64,000 nucleotides of DNA. Source: Syngnathus acus. Lineage: Eukaryota; Chordata; Actinopteri; Syngnathiformes; Syngnathidae. A model generated the notes under the pieces. It made no database searches and was not told where the DNA came from. It saw only the letters and a program-made list of their open reading frames with translations. This document shows, in pieces, positions 31,670-45,000 of this stretch (the first letter of the stretch is position 1; each line of letters starts with the position of its first letter). Location: the NCBI RefSeq assembly GCF_901709675.1, contig NC_051094.1, forward strand, positions 11,962,501-12,026,500, read 5' to 3'. The position numbers and the translations under genes are program-made.

Positions 31670-34600
31670 AAAAAAAAAAAATTAAAAAAAATTTGTACCC
31701 ATGTATAATGCGCACCCCAGATTTTAGGACAATAAATTAGTTAAATTTTGCGCATTATACACGGAAAAAAACGGTAATAGTTCAACCATCTTAATGGTCA
31801 TACAAGTGTAAAAAGAATTCAATGAGTGAAAACACACTAAATAATAAAGATGTTGGAATCTACTTTGGTGACCAACATAACCATGTTGCCATGTAAATCT
31901 GCACAGAGGCAGGTGCCTATATTTTAGCAGATGAGTACGAGCCAACAAATCTCAAAGGGGGAGCTTTGTGGGAGTGAACACAGTCGACTTCAATCATGTC
32001 CAAACGAAATGGCTCCTCTTATTCCCTTTAAAGGCGGTGCACTTGTCGTGCACGGACAGTCGTGACACATGGCGGAGCACAGACAACCACATTTTTCCCA
32101 AGAAAAAAAATGACTTGCTCATGAGGAAAGTACGTTTATATGAAGTGCAAGCACCTCTGTGGGCTGATGTTGTAAAGTTGATTTGGGAGGAGATAAAAAA
32201 ATATCTGTGCTGTGCAATGGATACTTGGAGACAAGACCCCAGCCCCAATTATTTGAGTGCATGATTCAGAGGGTTTGATGTCCGTTCTTCACATATTTAT
32301 GATGGAAATACTGTCACGAAACAACAGGGTGACACGAAACAATAACAAGAGAATAACAAACCGAGGTAAATAGGTGGAGCACAATGAGAGCTTGATGCTA
32401 GAAGGACTACTAAGGAAAACAATACTGGAGGGAAAAATATCTAAACGGAAGACTCAATAACGGAACAAAAATACTGGGTAGGAGACAAACACAAGAACAC
32501 GCAATCTAATCTACACAAGACTAGGAACCAACTATGAAAAGAAAAGACAGAATTACTGAGATGGAATGACAACTAGGCAAAACGTAGCTAGCAAGCATAT
32601 AAGATCGCCACCAACGGCAATAAGTAAACAACTGCGATGTCAAAAAACTGTCATGCAAGGATAAAACAACGTAACCACTGTTTATTGTAAATCATACATT
32701 AAAAAGTTAAATAACACAAGTGACTATTTTCCTATACATACCGTATTTTCCGCATTATAAGGCGCACCAGATTATAAGGCGCACCTTCAGTGAATGGCCC
32801 ATTTTAAAACTTTGTCCATATATAAGGGACACCGGATTATAAAGCGCACCTTCAATGAATGGCCCATTTTAAAACTTTGTCCATATATAATTCCATATAT
32901 TTGGACACGCCTGCCGTAGTGGCTCGATATTGGTCCATATATAAGGCGCACCAGATTATAAGGCGCACTGTCGGCTTTTGAGAAAATTGGAGGTTTTTAG
33001 ATGCGCCTTACAGTGCGAAAAATACGGTACTTGAAATGTGCATGTGCAAAGAGAATTTGTGTGCTTCCGGCATCGGATGAAATATGGATGAAATAGAACT
33101 ACAAAATGTCCAGCAAGAGGTTGACGCAGGCATGCAGTGTCTTTAACATGACAAGTCTCTGGTTGTATTTTACTGTTGTATAGCAAATATTAAAAATCTC
33201 CAGGAAATAAATGTTATGATTATGTTATGGTTTTGCTTTGTACCGTATAGCCTATTGATGAAGTATTGGGCAATTTCCCGCCTGCAGGTGAAGTTGGGAT
33301 GTGACCAAGTATGGATTGGGTCATCAAAACAAACAAACAAACAAACAAACCAACAAACCGACAAACCAACAAACAAAAAGACAGCGGCGTGAATCATGTG
33401 CAGAGTCCCTATGTCAATCAGCAGCATTGAGTGTTGACAAAGAGGGATAATTTAATTTGCGGATTGGTGGATGCCTGTAATGTGGGCGCCACGCGAATTT
33501 AATTTCATTACAAGTGATGTAAACATGAGATTGTCCCCCCCAGCACAGGAGGACCTTCCACATCAATAGATGTACACTAGAAAGTGCAAATGTAAAATCA
33601 CAGGGTTTGGCTCAACTGCCCCATAACATCAGACATATTGATAATGTAAATTTAATTAATGAATGAAACAGAATAGCTGCACATTGTGGAACAGCTGTTC
33701 ATTGTGTAAGTAAACCGCTGTCCAGTAAAAAAAAAAAAAAAGAGATAGATGACATACCCTTGCATGGTATTCCCATTTATGTCTCTGAATATTAATAAAC
33801 TGGAATAAATTATTAATCTGGGCAATTATGGTAGAGTGCAAAAGAAGACGTGAAATCAAGTTAACTTAAGTTGTGTTTGTTCAGAGGAACATTTAAACCC
33901 TGACAGTGTCTAGACGCTATTTAGCCTGAGAATGACAGCTTTTCCCTTTCTGACTGGTTCATATTTATGATCGTCACTAAAATGTGTCTCTGTGTGATGA
34001 TTCACAACACCAGCAAACCAAATGTGGTCTAACTGAACCCGGAGGCTCGACCGTGCGACCTGCTCTCTCACATGAATAGGTATGAGGGTAAAAGTTAACC
34101 AGGGAGGAATTGTTCACATCCCTCATTTTTCGTCCCTTTTTGACATCATGGCTGCGGCCAGTGACATGTTAAGAGGCCGAGCGGTAATTGGACACTTTCT
34201 TAGTGATAGTGTGAGTAGAGACGAGCAGAGGAGATGATAAGAACTGGAATACCAGTAATCATCATCATCATCGCGTTTGTGTCATACTATTGTCATTTCA
34301 TAAATTAACCAAATGAAAAAGATGCACTTTTAGTGTTTAGCAACACGGTTTACCTTCCAAAAGTATTTTTTTTCTTGAAAATGCTTTCTGTCAGGTTTTG
34401 GTGTGAAACAAGTCTTGAAAATAAAATTGCTCTGTCTTGAAAATGTCAAAAAGGTATTAATGATACAGTTCATCCTTGTTTCATCAATCTCCTACTTATT
34501 TCAAATGCCCTAGCACAACTAAAGGTATATTTATTTCGACCAATATATTTATGACAACACTTTTTTTTGGTGGCTGTATATGCAAGTCAGAAATCATGTC

Positions 34601-37600
34601 ACTAACCTCCGCTAACTAAATTGTAAAGTCAAAAGACTTCTAGGCAATTGATATAAAGCCATCAAATGACAATAACAGTACAGTCATTGTGTTGTATTCA
34701 TAAATTAAAATGGCCACTCGGTTTATGATTGATAAATGGGTACTTGAACTATTGCAATCCTCTAAGTTTTTTTTTCTAAAACTTTGTGTAGTTAACAAAG
34801 GTTCACATAAAGCTTTCTCCACTAAGGTGATCCCAGAGGTCTACATACTTTACATAATAGATGACATAGAATTAATGTAAAGGGTGGAGACAGCTGTGTA
34901 GGAGGAGACCTTTACAGCGTTGTCTCCATTTTGATGATTGCATCTCCATCATAGAACAACAGAGCTGCGGGCTAATGGTGCTTGCTGAAAAGCTTCATGC
35001 TCTGTCAGTTTTTCATTACCACTTCACTCAGTCGTCCAGTATGTAGGACCATGCAATATTGGTAATTACTAACAGTACCCCAGTTTTTCAGGGTCCATAA
35101 TCATCTATTTTTCCACTTCAGGGAACTAATAACATCACCAGGCTTCAACCCATCCACCCCCTCTTCAATACTGCTTTCCCTGCTGACTGAGGCGTGAACA
35201 AAACACCAGCATAACAGCGCAGCAAGACGTATAATGATATCCAAAACATTCTCAGCCACAGCAAAAAGTGCTACGAGTAACTTTGATCGGAAAAGAAAGT
35301 GAATCATTTCAAACGTTTTGCTAACCCTCCTCAACACTCCAGATTTATTCAACAAAGGCTCAATCACTATGTGTATGGGTGGATGATTAAACAAGAGGTT
35401 GTTTGTATATATGTGTGTACGTACATACATATGTATATATATGTACATACACATACATATGTATGTATATATGCTACATAATAACATTAGTAACATTATC
35501 ATACACCGTAACATGATATTATTAATTCAGTGATTCTTTCAAGTATAAAAAGAGGGAAAATCGCTGATCTAGGTGAACGTAATGACTTTCGAAAGGCAAA
35601 GGGAAGGTTTACATATTACCGTTTACACACTTCTTAATTCTTAAATTTACTGCAGTTTTTGTCTACAATAATCTTATTTATTATTATTTGAGTTAATATC
35701 CTGCTTAGTATATACTATTTCACTTAATCTTTCATCAATCTCAAACAGACTAAAACTAAAACAATTTAAATGACAATACATATGACTAAAATATAATTAC
35801 ATTGAGTGGAAACACTTTGACTACAAACTAAGTCCAAATTTGCCGATACCCGCGATACGTATTAGTTGTACAGTATCTTACACTGCAAGGTAAACATCCA
35901 ATCCGTCCCAGACAAATTGTTGACAAGCTAATCATCAAGTAGTTATTTAACAAGCAGGTGGGGAATTTATAAATAAAACATGAGCATTTCAGGTCAGACC
36001 TGTGTAATAATCATGACCTTTAAACAGCATCTTGATGTGTCCATATCTGAAAAGTATAGCAAAACAGTTTCTATTTTTGTTGAGTGAACATTTCCCCTCG
36101 GATTGACCCTTGCCCAGTCTAGCATCAACAAGCTTATAGCAACCTTTCATAAAGTGAGCTCACCAGTAAGCTCTGTTTTAGCCTCTGGCTGCTCAGCGTC
36201 TCAGGGTTGAGGCTCAGGGCCACACTGCTGTTCTCTAGAAGACAAAGGTTGTCCAAACGCTGTCCACTGTGGAGCTGCAGTGGCACCACTTCATTTCTGA
36301 GCTAGACCAGGAGCGAGAGAAAAAAAAAAGACAAAGTTGGAAAATCAATCAAGAGTTAATTTGTATTTTCTCAGGAATTACATTTCTATATTCTTAGGCT
36401 GGTTATCACTGACAAGGTACAATACGATCGGCCTAAAATATATCCCCACCATGTTTGCTCTTGCTTAAATTCAAAACCTTCAAAAAGTTTTAAATTCAAA
36501 ACCTTCATAAAGTTCACTGCTGCAGCAAAATCCCACTGATGAGAAAAATTGCCTGGCACTCAGATTTAGTTCAAGTGTATGCTGAGTAGTTGCTCAGCGC
36601 CAGCAGTGGGTCTTTGCGGACAAACACATCTGTCAGCCACACTCATGCAAACAATCCTTCATTTATGTCTTCACGTTTTTGCCTTCAAAGAATGAAAGCA
36701 GTTCAAAGTTAACTTTTACAGAATGTCTATACTTAACACACAATAAGGAAAAAGCGCAGACACATGTTTTTGCTTGTTATCTGTGCATATCATAAGACAT
36801 CAGTTAACTGGGATAATGGATGTCTTCCTTAACTCATGTTAGGCTCCACTGAGCAGTTTTTTTCAATTTTTAATCACACACACACACACAGAGAGAAAAA
36901 GCAAACAATTGGCTATTCCAATGAAATAAAAAGACAAATTTAATCACAATGCGATTCACACATGAACATTCTATTCTTCGCCAGAAATGCTGATGCAACA
37001 TCTGTTTTATTAGCATGTTTGCATGATAATAATGCAAGGTTTCAATTATTCATCACTCCAATGAGGTGGAACCAGATGCAGCTTTTGTGCCATAGTGGCA
37101 GTGGTGTAACACAACTCAAGCATGGCGGGCCAACTCTGCATGGAGCTAAAGTCTTGACGTGGCAAACATGGAAACTGCTGGGGCCACACACAAAACACAA
37201 GATGTCATGTTACTTGCTGGGCTACAACCATGTGACATCTCCACCAGCACTTGAAGGGTGGGTCAGTGGATAGGCCTGAAGTCTGAGCTTCCTGTGCAAG
37301 CCCTGCTGGTGTGACTTTGATCTCTTTCCTGGCGTGGCGGATATAGGCAGAAAATAACCTTTCTTGTCTATGCCATCCATTAGTAATGACTATTAATGCA
37401 ATGTTGCTGCATGTGCCCGCCACTTATGGGAACGAGCAAAGATATTTTTAGGTGCATGTCCCCAGCTGCACACGTCCAATTCAGGGCCAATGGGCAATTA
37501 GTGTTTGTCTTTCATAGCAGAAGGCAGTGCCGTAACCTTAACACAAACAGACATCTGTGTCTGTAGTGCCATGTAGCCCATCACAAGGCTCAAACCCTGC

Positions 37601-37845
37601 AGTCCTTTTAAGTGCCTCAAACTTCATATGTGCTATATTAGCTATTTATCATTATTTATTATCTATCTAAATCTCCCATAAGGTTCTGGTGTTGGAGTCT
37701 TGACTTCAACAGTATCTCCTCCTCAATGATGGTGTACATAGAGGCTCCTATTTTTTAAATGGAAAGCGGCCAATATAGGGTGCAGTAGCGAGTTGGCGTA
37801 TTGGGGTCAGAATTCGAGAGAATGATCCATCAACAAGGACATAGT

Positions 37846-37883
<38 letters not shown>

Positions 37884-40800
37884 TATTCATACCCCATGGG
37901 GTTGACCTATCCCTGCTGCAAACGACTTGATAGAGTTCGAGTTAGACTACAAGAAAATTACATTTGAATGAGTGCATAGTGCATGTTTGCCAGTTTTAGA
38001 TCAGATCTTTAAAATTTGTGATAAATGCTGCTTGTGCCTTTTCCATTAGAAAGTGCTAAAGGTGGTGAAGCTTACGACAAGCTAATTGTACCGATTAAAG
38101 TTGAATGTTCACGGGTGAGTGAAAAGAGCAGTTTCAAACTAAAGTGACATTCAATTTCATTCAATTCTATAACAAGAGTGGTATGTAGCGTCCTAGTTCT
38201 TCAGCGGACCAAGGAACACTTTAATTTGCGGCTCTCGTTGCTGGCCTACTCAAACATTAACATTGGTTCCGAGCAAGAATATAATGGTAAAATGCTAGTT
38301 TTCCTCCACTGAGAGTCAAGTCTTTATTTCGCTATTCATAATATGGTCCAGTTTGGTAATTATTCCACCTTTTAGATATTTACATTCCATTGTTATGTTA
38401 TGTTTTTATTATACACTGTGATACATACACCCTATTTAGCAAACAAATATAATAAATCACTTTATGAATCCTGACTGCCTTTTTATGCTATTAATCTTCA
38501 GAGCTGTTTTACAGTTTCATTTAAGGCTCTGCATGGGACAGGAGGAGACTTGAAGAACCCCACGGAGACTTCTACAAAGTAGCATCAAACAACGTAGCAT
38601 GCATGCCCTATCACACTAATGAAGATGAATCATTGCAAATGGAATAACAGCGGCCACCATGTGCAGTACAGTAGAGCCCAGCTTTTCCCCGTTAATCCAC
38701 TGTGAAATTCCACTTGATCATGACATTAGCATCAATTACACCCCCACATAAACACAGCATTGACTCCAGAGCACATTAGCTTTCGATTAATCATTCCAAA
38801 AGTTAAAAGTGGAGCAGCAAGTTTGCCTTATATTAACTGCCCTGTTCTCCGTGTGGAGCCCTGCCTGCCAATAATGTGCTATCAAAGAGTGCAATTAACC
38901 TCCAACAGGCGGTGTGAAGGGTGAATCACAGACAAAGCCAGTGACATCAGAGGATGCTTCTCATAATTTTTAAGGCTGCGAGTGCGGCACGGGTCAGGGT
39001 TGCCTGTCAGCATGGTTTAAAAATGCAAAACGCAAAGGGAATCAAAGTAAGAGGCACAATACTGCATGACAACCAATGCACAGAAATGAGGACATGCCGT
39101 GCAAAATTCCAAGTAGACGTGAAAAAAAAAAAGAATACAACTTGAGGCTGTGACTGAACTCTTGGCTTGAAATTCATCGCATTTCAAGACAAAACACTTT
39201 GGGCACAATCACACACTGCAGAAATTAGCAAACCACCTCTCTGCACTAATTGGCAGCATCTTGGCGAAAAAGATCTAAAGTCACATGATCATTTTACTTT
39301 GAAAGAGATCCATTGCGGTGGATGATATTTAAATATTGTGTCTGAATGGCAGGTGCAAGACCTCTTCCGCTCACGTAAGCTTTGAGCAAATGCAAGAAAC
39401 AAAAATAGTTACGCCATATCGTCTCTTGAGAAATGCAATTTTGGAGCTTCCGAAGAATTTAAGGACTGACGAAAAGGAAGTCACAAGAAAGAGCCATGCC
39501 ATGTAACTTTGATTTCTTTGCATCTCCTGTAGGTCATTTCAGCCCCTTAGGCATAGTCTATATCAGGGGTGTCAAACTCATTTTGTTGCGGGCCACATCA
39601 TAGTCATAGTTTCCTTCTGAGGGCCATTTTGACTGTCAACCCAAATAAATGTATGAACGGCATATTATATACAGTATAGGCTACACAACAAACTGATAAC
39701 TAGTTTTGAAATCAGAGACTAGTGAAAACTGTTAATTTTTTTAAAAAGATGAAGGGCAGTAAAAATCGCGAGTAACATCTCTATTTTTTAAAAGTGAATA
39801 TAATTTGCAATTTTTGTATTGACTATTAAGGTCGATGCACAATTTGTCTTTGCAGGCCAAATATAATCACACTGCGGGCCACATTTGGCCCACAGGCCGG
39901 AGTTTGACATCCCTGGTCAATATAGTTTGATGCAGAAAATATTGAGAGCCCACACCTCAACTACTTCAAGTGTCTTTGGGATAAACTGTCTCCTAAATTT
40001 GCTGAACTGCTTTTCAGAAAAAAAAATCTACAATTATCTTGTAGTTGATTTTGCACACACCTTTAAATATGAGCCCTTTATTCTTACACAAACACGTTAA
40101 ACTGATTATTCCGTGAAATTAAAGAATGTCAGCATCGCTCTCGCAAACACATGAACTCCCCAATCAGTGTTGTCCATCCGAGGGAATGAACAGGCCTAAT
40201 CAACTCCACAAACATCAATTATGAATGTCTTCATATCCCTGAGGCGACCTCTGGCACAGTCAGCATCCAGTCCGTCCTGAACGTCAGACAGACTGCAGAC
40301 ATGACACCAGGCACATGATATTTATTTGCACTCCATTTGAGCTTGAGCAGCATTTGTGCAATACAAACATGTTCTCGGGGTAAACAAGACATCCATTTAT
40401 CTGCCGTGTTGAAAGGATGCATGCTAAAGGTGAATGGATGAATAGAATTATGTTGAACATAGAAGAAGGAGAAAGGGTTTGTGTGGAGACATTGCAAATC
40501 AGGGCTTATTGTGCTATTGTGTTAAAGCTTTGCTTGCGTTGTCATGCACGGGACAGTCCAATAAACAGTCCAAGTGACATGGCTGCTAACGATGATAATG
40601 CACTTTCACTCTACTGTCACGGAGCCTTACAGAAGGCATCTCTGAAGCCATTTCCCGCTGAAGATAGTGTTATGTAACATTGCGCGCTGGCCTTGCTGCT
40701 CATATCACTAAAGCCTCACACTGCGGGTCACGTGTCTTACCGAGACTACATTCTGGCGCCAGCAGCAGCAGTGTTCCAGCTGTTACTACGACCAAGCCTC

Positions 40801-41922
40801 AGTCACTTACGACCACACTCTGCCACCCAGACATAGCTACAACATCCACTGATCCCCCATGTTCAGCCCATTTTTTTCTACTAGGGGCTCTCCAATAAAA
40901 GAAAGATAATTTTACATTGGCTACTTATTAATGTACATCGCAGTAGTACATTTGGAATGAAACTAATTGAACTGAAAATGATGCACAAATTCACAATGCA
41001 TGTACAACATTGACCACATTCCATTAGTCAAAGTCAAAGTCTGCTTTATTGTCAATTTCTCCACATGCCAAGACACACAAAGAGATCGAAATTACGTTCC
41101 CACTATCCCACGGTGACAAGACATAGTACACAATATACATACAAGTAAACAACACAAAAAATAAAAACAAGAAGGCACAAACAATGAATAAATAAGAGTG
41201 ATGAATAAATAATAAATAAAAAAATAACATAATAATTATTATAATAATTATTATTATTATATTACTTAAATCCCTCATGAATAATAATCCTAAAAAAAAT
41301 GTATTTCCCATAATGTCCTGAGAATTTTGTTTGCCAAAATAAATTACTCAAAACAAAGGGGTTGTGAAAAATAAGTTAATGTTACGTTCAATCAATTAAA
41401 ATTTCATAACATTTTATTCTGCTCACCAATAATCACAATAGCCTCAAAAGTGGATTTGTAACAAGAAAGGTACAAATATTAAATAAAATAAAGACACTAA
41501 ATAATATTGTGTTTTGTAGGTTCTCCATACAGCAAGGATTATTTTCCAGAATCACATGTCATAAACACAAATAGAAAACAAAACAAAAGCGGAGTCTCAC
41601 ACATTCTCCAGCTTTATGGATAAAAACTCTTGCGCGCTCTTTATCCATTTAACACATTGCACAAAAAATGTGTTTCCTTCCATTCACTCATTCCATTCAA
41701 GGCTCTTTTTCCACACCAACAGCACTTTATTCACCTTGCTTCATAGTGAAAGTTAAAAATATATTTTCTCTTTGCATGGGGAAGATAAAAGCCACTTGCT
41801 GGCAGGTCAGGGATAAACTGCAAGATAATGAATGAGCATTTGTGCTTGTCAAGGTGGGCAGGAGGAGCTACAGTATGAATGGGAGCTTGTCATCAGAGAA
41901 CTTGATCATATTTCATGTGTGC

Positions 41923-41986
<64 letters not shown>

Positions 41987-42015
41987 TGTATATACATACA
42001 TACACATACACACAT

Positions 42016-42055
<40 letters not shown>

Positions 42056-45000
42056 GCCAGCATGCACACAGACGACCCGTGTACTCCTACTACCCGCATT
42101 CCCTTGTGGCTGTCATCCATGGTTTTATATGTTGTGGGAAAATGCTGACCATGCACAAATGATTACAACATTCAGAAGCTCACGTCTCTCCAGTGCTGTC
42201 TGCAACCAACACAGTGAAATTATAAGCAACACAAACATTCAATAGCATTTTTGTGACCCGCAAACAACCGGAGCAGTCTGTATTCAATCGTGTTTTACTG
42301 GTCTGCATCATTGATTTTGCAAGTTAGAATTTATATCTTCAATTTATTAATGCAACTTCACTTTAGACTTAAGAGAGAATGCCTCTTGGCAGGCGAGGCG
42401 GTCTCAACTGGACCTGACGCTAACCCTCCAAATCACGTTATACCATCCATGACAATAAAAACAGCCAAGTATTATTTTAAACCCACTGCATCATCCTTTT
42501 GATAAGAAAAGAAAAAGCACAAATAAATGAACTGAATCCCCACTGCATGCAAATGAAATGCAATGATCTGGGTCTATTTCAGCAAACAGGGGCATATTGT
42601 AGTGTTGGAGAGCCAAGTGAAAGGCAGGCGAGTAATTTCAGACATATTAACCTTTAAGAGTATGAAAGATCTTTATCCCTCAGCGGCAGCTCTGCGATTC
42701 TGCAGCACAGCAAACAAAACAACCCTGGATTGTTGAGAAAAAAAAAAGAAAAAGAAAAAAAAAAAGGTTTGACAGCAGATGGTAACATACCTTAGCAGTA
42801 GCACTTAAAAGGACCAGTGGCGTGGCAGGTGCTTCCCACAGGACTCCAAGGACAGGGACACAAGCAAGAAAATGATGTCAATGGCAGCTCTGTAGCATAA
42901 AATGGTTCATCAGTGCACGGCAGCAAGAAACACAGCCGGGCAGTGCACGGGAAGAGAGAACGAAAGAGAGAGGTGGGGAAGGAGGGAGTGAGAGAGCCAG
43001 CCATCGAGCATCATTCAGCTCACACTACCACAGTTGTGCAGCAGAGCAGAGCACACACATCAACACGCCCCCTTTCCTTTCTCCCTCTCCCCCTCGCTCA
43101 CTTTCTCCATCTCTTACACACATTTAGTCACACAAGACTCAGGCACGCAGGAGTGCAGAGGCAGTGCGGTACACAACACCAATCAGCAAGTACTCCATTA
43201 CCGGGATTCCTTTCATCTTCCCGAATCACAATTGATCAATCTCAGTCTTGTATTTGGAAGTCACCCACAATCTTGTCAATTTAGCCTTCCATCTACCTTC
43301 TATCCTGCTCCCACCCATGAGCAGCCATGATTGGGACTCACAAGGTCGTTTGAGGCTCTTCTACTACCCCCATCGGTCTTTGATTTAGTTTTGTTGCAGC
43401 ACTTCAAGCTTATACTTTATCAAAGATGGGTCACGGGGGGCACCCATGGACTCTGGAGGACAAAATCTCATTCAATGAATGATGGACCAAACCAATCAGC
43501 TATCAAAAACAATGGCAAGCATCCAATCAAAGATCAGGAAATTAAGTACAGAAGAGAATTTGGAGGGATCATTTGGAATATTCCATTTTTTTCCATCATT
43601 GGGCAAAGTGGAGCAAAGCAGTGCGCCATGACTGCCCTCTGTGGCTGATAAGACAACTGCATTTGTTGTGGGGAAAAGCAAGGTGAGTGGCCCAAAAGAA
43701 ATATGCTTTCCTTAGTGTGGATGCCTAGCAACCACGAGCCTTCCCACCCCCTCGAGCAGGACCCTCTTAGCAATCTAGTTTATATCGTACAGGGGCCGTT
43801 TATCAGTAGATGCACCACAACATCACACGAGCTTGATGTCAAGTGTCCTCTGCCTTGTAAGTAAACAAAAAGGGATGGGTTGTGAGCATCCAAAGCAGGA
43901 GTCTTATCTTAGTATTTTCAGTAAAAGCAACAAGCACAACGATGGAGAATTTGTGGAGAGGCGGGAGGACTACCTGGAGAAATGCCCTGCAACTTAAACT
44001 CCAACTTCATAACAAGATGTGCTAATGCCAATTCTACTATACCATCAATGACTGAATTGATTTTCCCTGTGTGTGTTATAATAGTGAGTCGATGAATTCC
44101 TGCCCAACTTGGAGTTTTGATGCAGCCAAACCTTTTCACACAGCTGTCAAAAGGATGTCGAAGGGCATAAGTGGAGGTGCAGTCGTTTCTGAACTAAGAT
44201 GACTGAGGCAGATTTGGAGGTTTGAACGGCTTTTTTGACAATCCCTTTGTAAAGTTTCTCTGATTAAATATTAAAAAAAAAAAAGTTGACGGTCATCTTC
44301 TAAGGAACCTTCTAGTTAATGACGCAATCATTTCTAAAAACGGATCATGTGTTTTCCAAAGTATCATGGCCGAGCAGATCGTTTGTTAATGCTGCAATGC
44401 AAGAATGTATATATATTTGATTTAATGATAACAAACATTTGCTATTTATAGCACTTTAAACCTCTGAATTTATTCTAATCTAGAGTTGCTGCTGCAGAAA
44501 GGAGGTGAGCTGGTGTGGGCTTGTTAAAAGCGCCTCGGCTTGCTGACGATGCACAGGAGTTTTCCCCAGTGAGCAAGAGTGTTATTTCCCTACCCTTTCA
44601 GTTCAGGTAATGTGTCCTACAGTCGTATGTTCTTATTGGTTAATACAATACAAAACCTTGGTGGAAACCATCAAAGTCATGGAAACCCTCTGAAATTTTA
44701 ACAGAGCAGGCATTTTTTTGTGGAATATTTGCTCAAGGAGAGATGTAACTGGATTAAAGTAAGCCTTTGTTTTCAGGTAAATTGAAACATTCCTACACAT
44801 CTAAACAGAAAGGGTGGAGAGAGCAAGGAATATCTCTTCCCCAAGTGAATGTAAACTGGTACTGTAAATATTGTGGGATTTTATCAACATCAAGCCATCC
44901 TTCACGAGGGCAACCACAAGTCACAAGTTATTCACGTCAAACAGTGCCATTGCTCAAATCGTGCAGCCTCCACATGCACAGATCCACAGTACGGAGTCAT

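Larger units (their letters stand above)
14262..36163 (-). other. rimbp2 21.9-kb intron, main repeat-bearing region
   Basis: It contains a Tc1-like remnant (15655-15819), microsatellites (14672, 16799, 19471, 24780, 33325, 35407), a dispersed-repeat fragment (22507), a C-rich tract (28565-28583), three TIR elements (29864-33029) and a possible LTR-like segment (32312-32653). I found no rimbp2 exon in it, and the flanking exons join in frame with a good match to the family. Enhancers are possible but cannot be read from one sequence. Confidence 0.75.

Noticed and set aside
41832-42245. Overlapping YIYI/HTHT reading frames
   Set aside because: Created by the TA/CA microsatellite.
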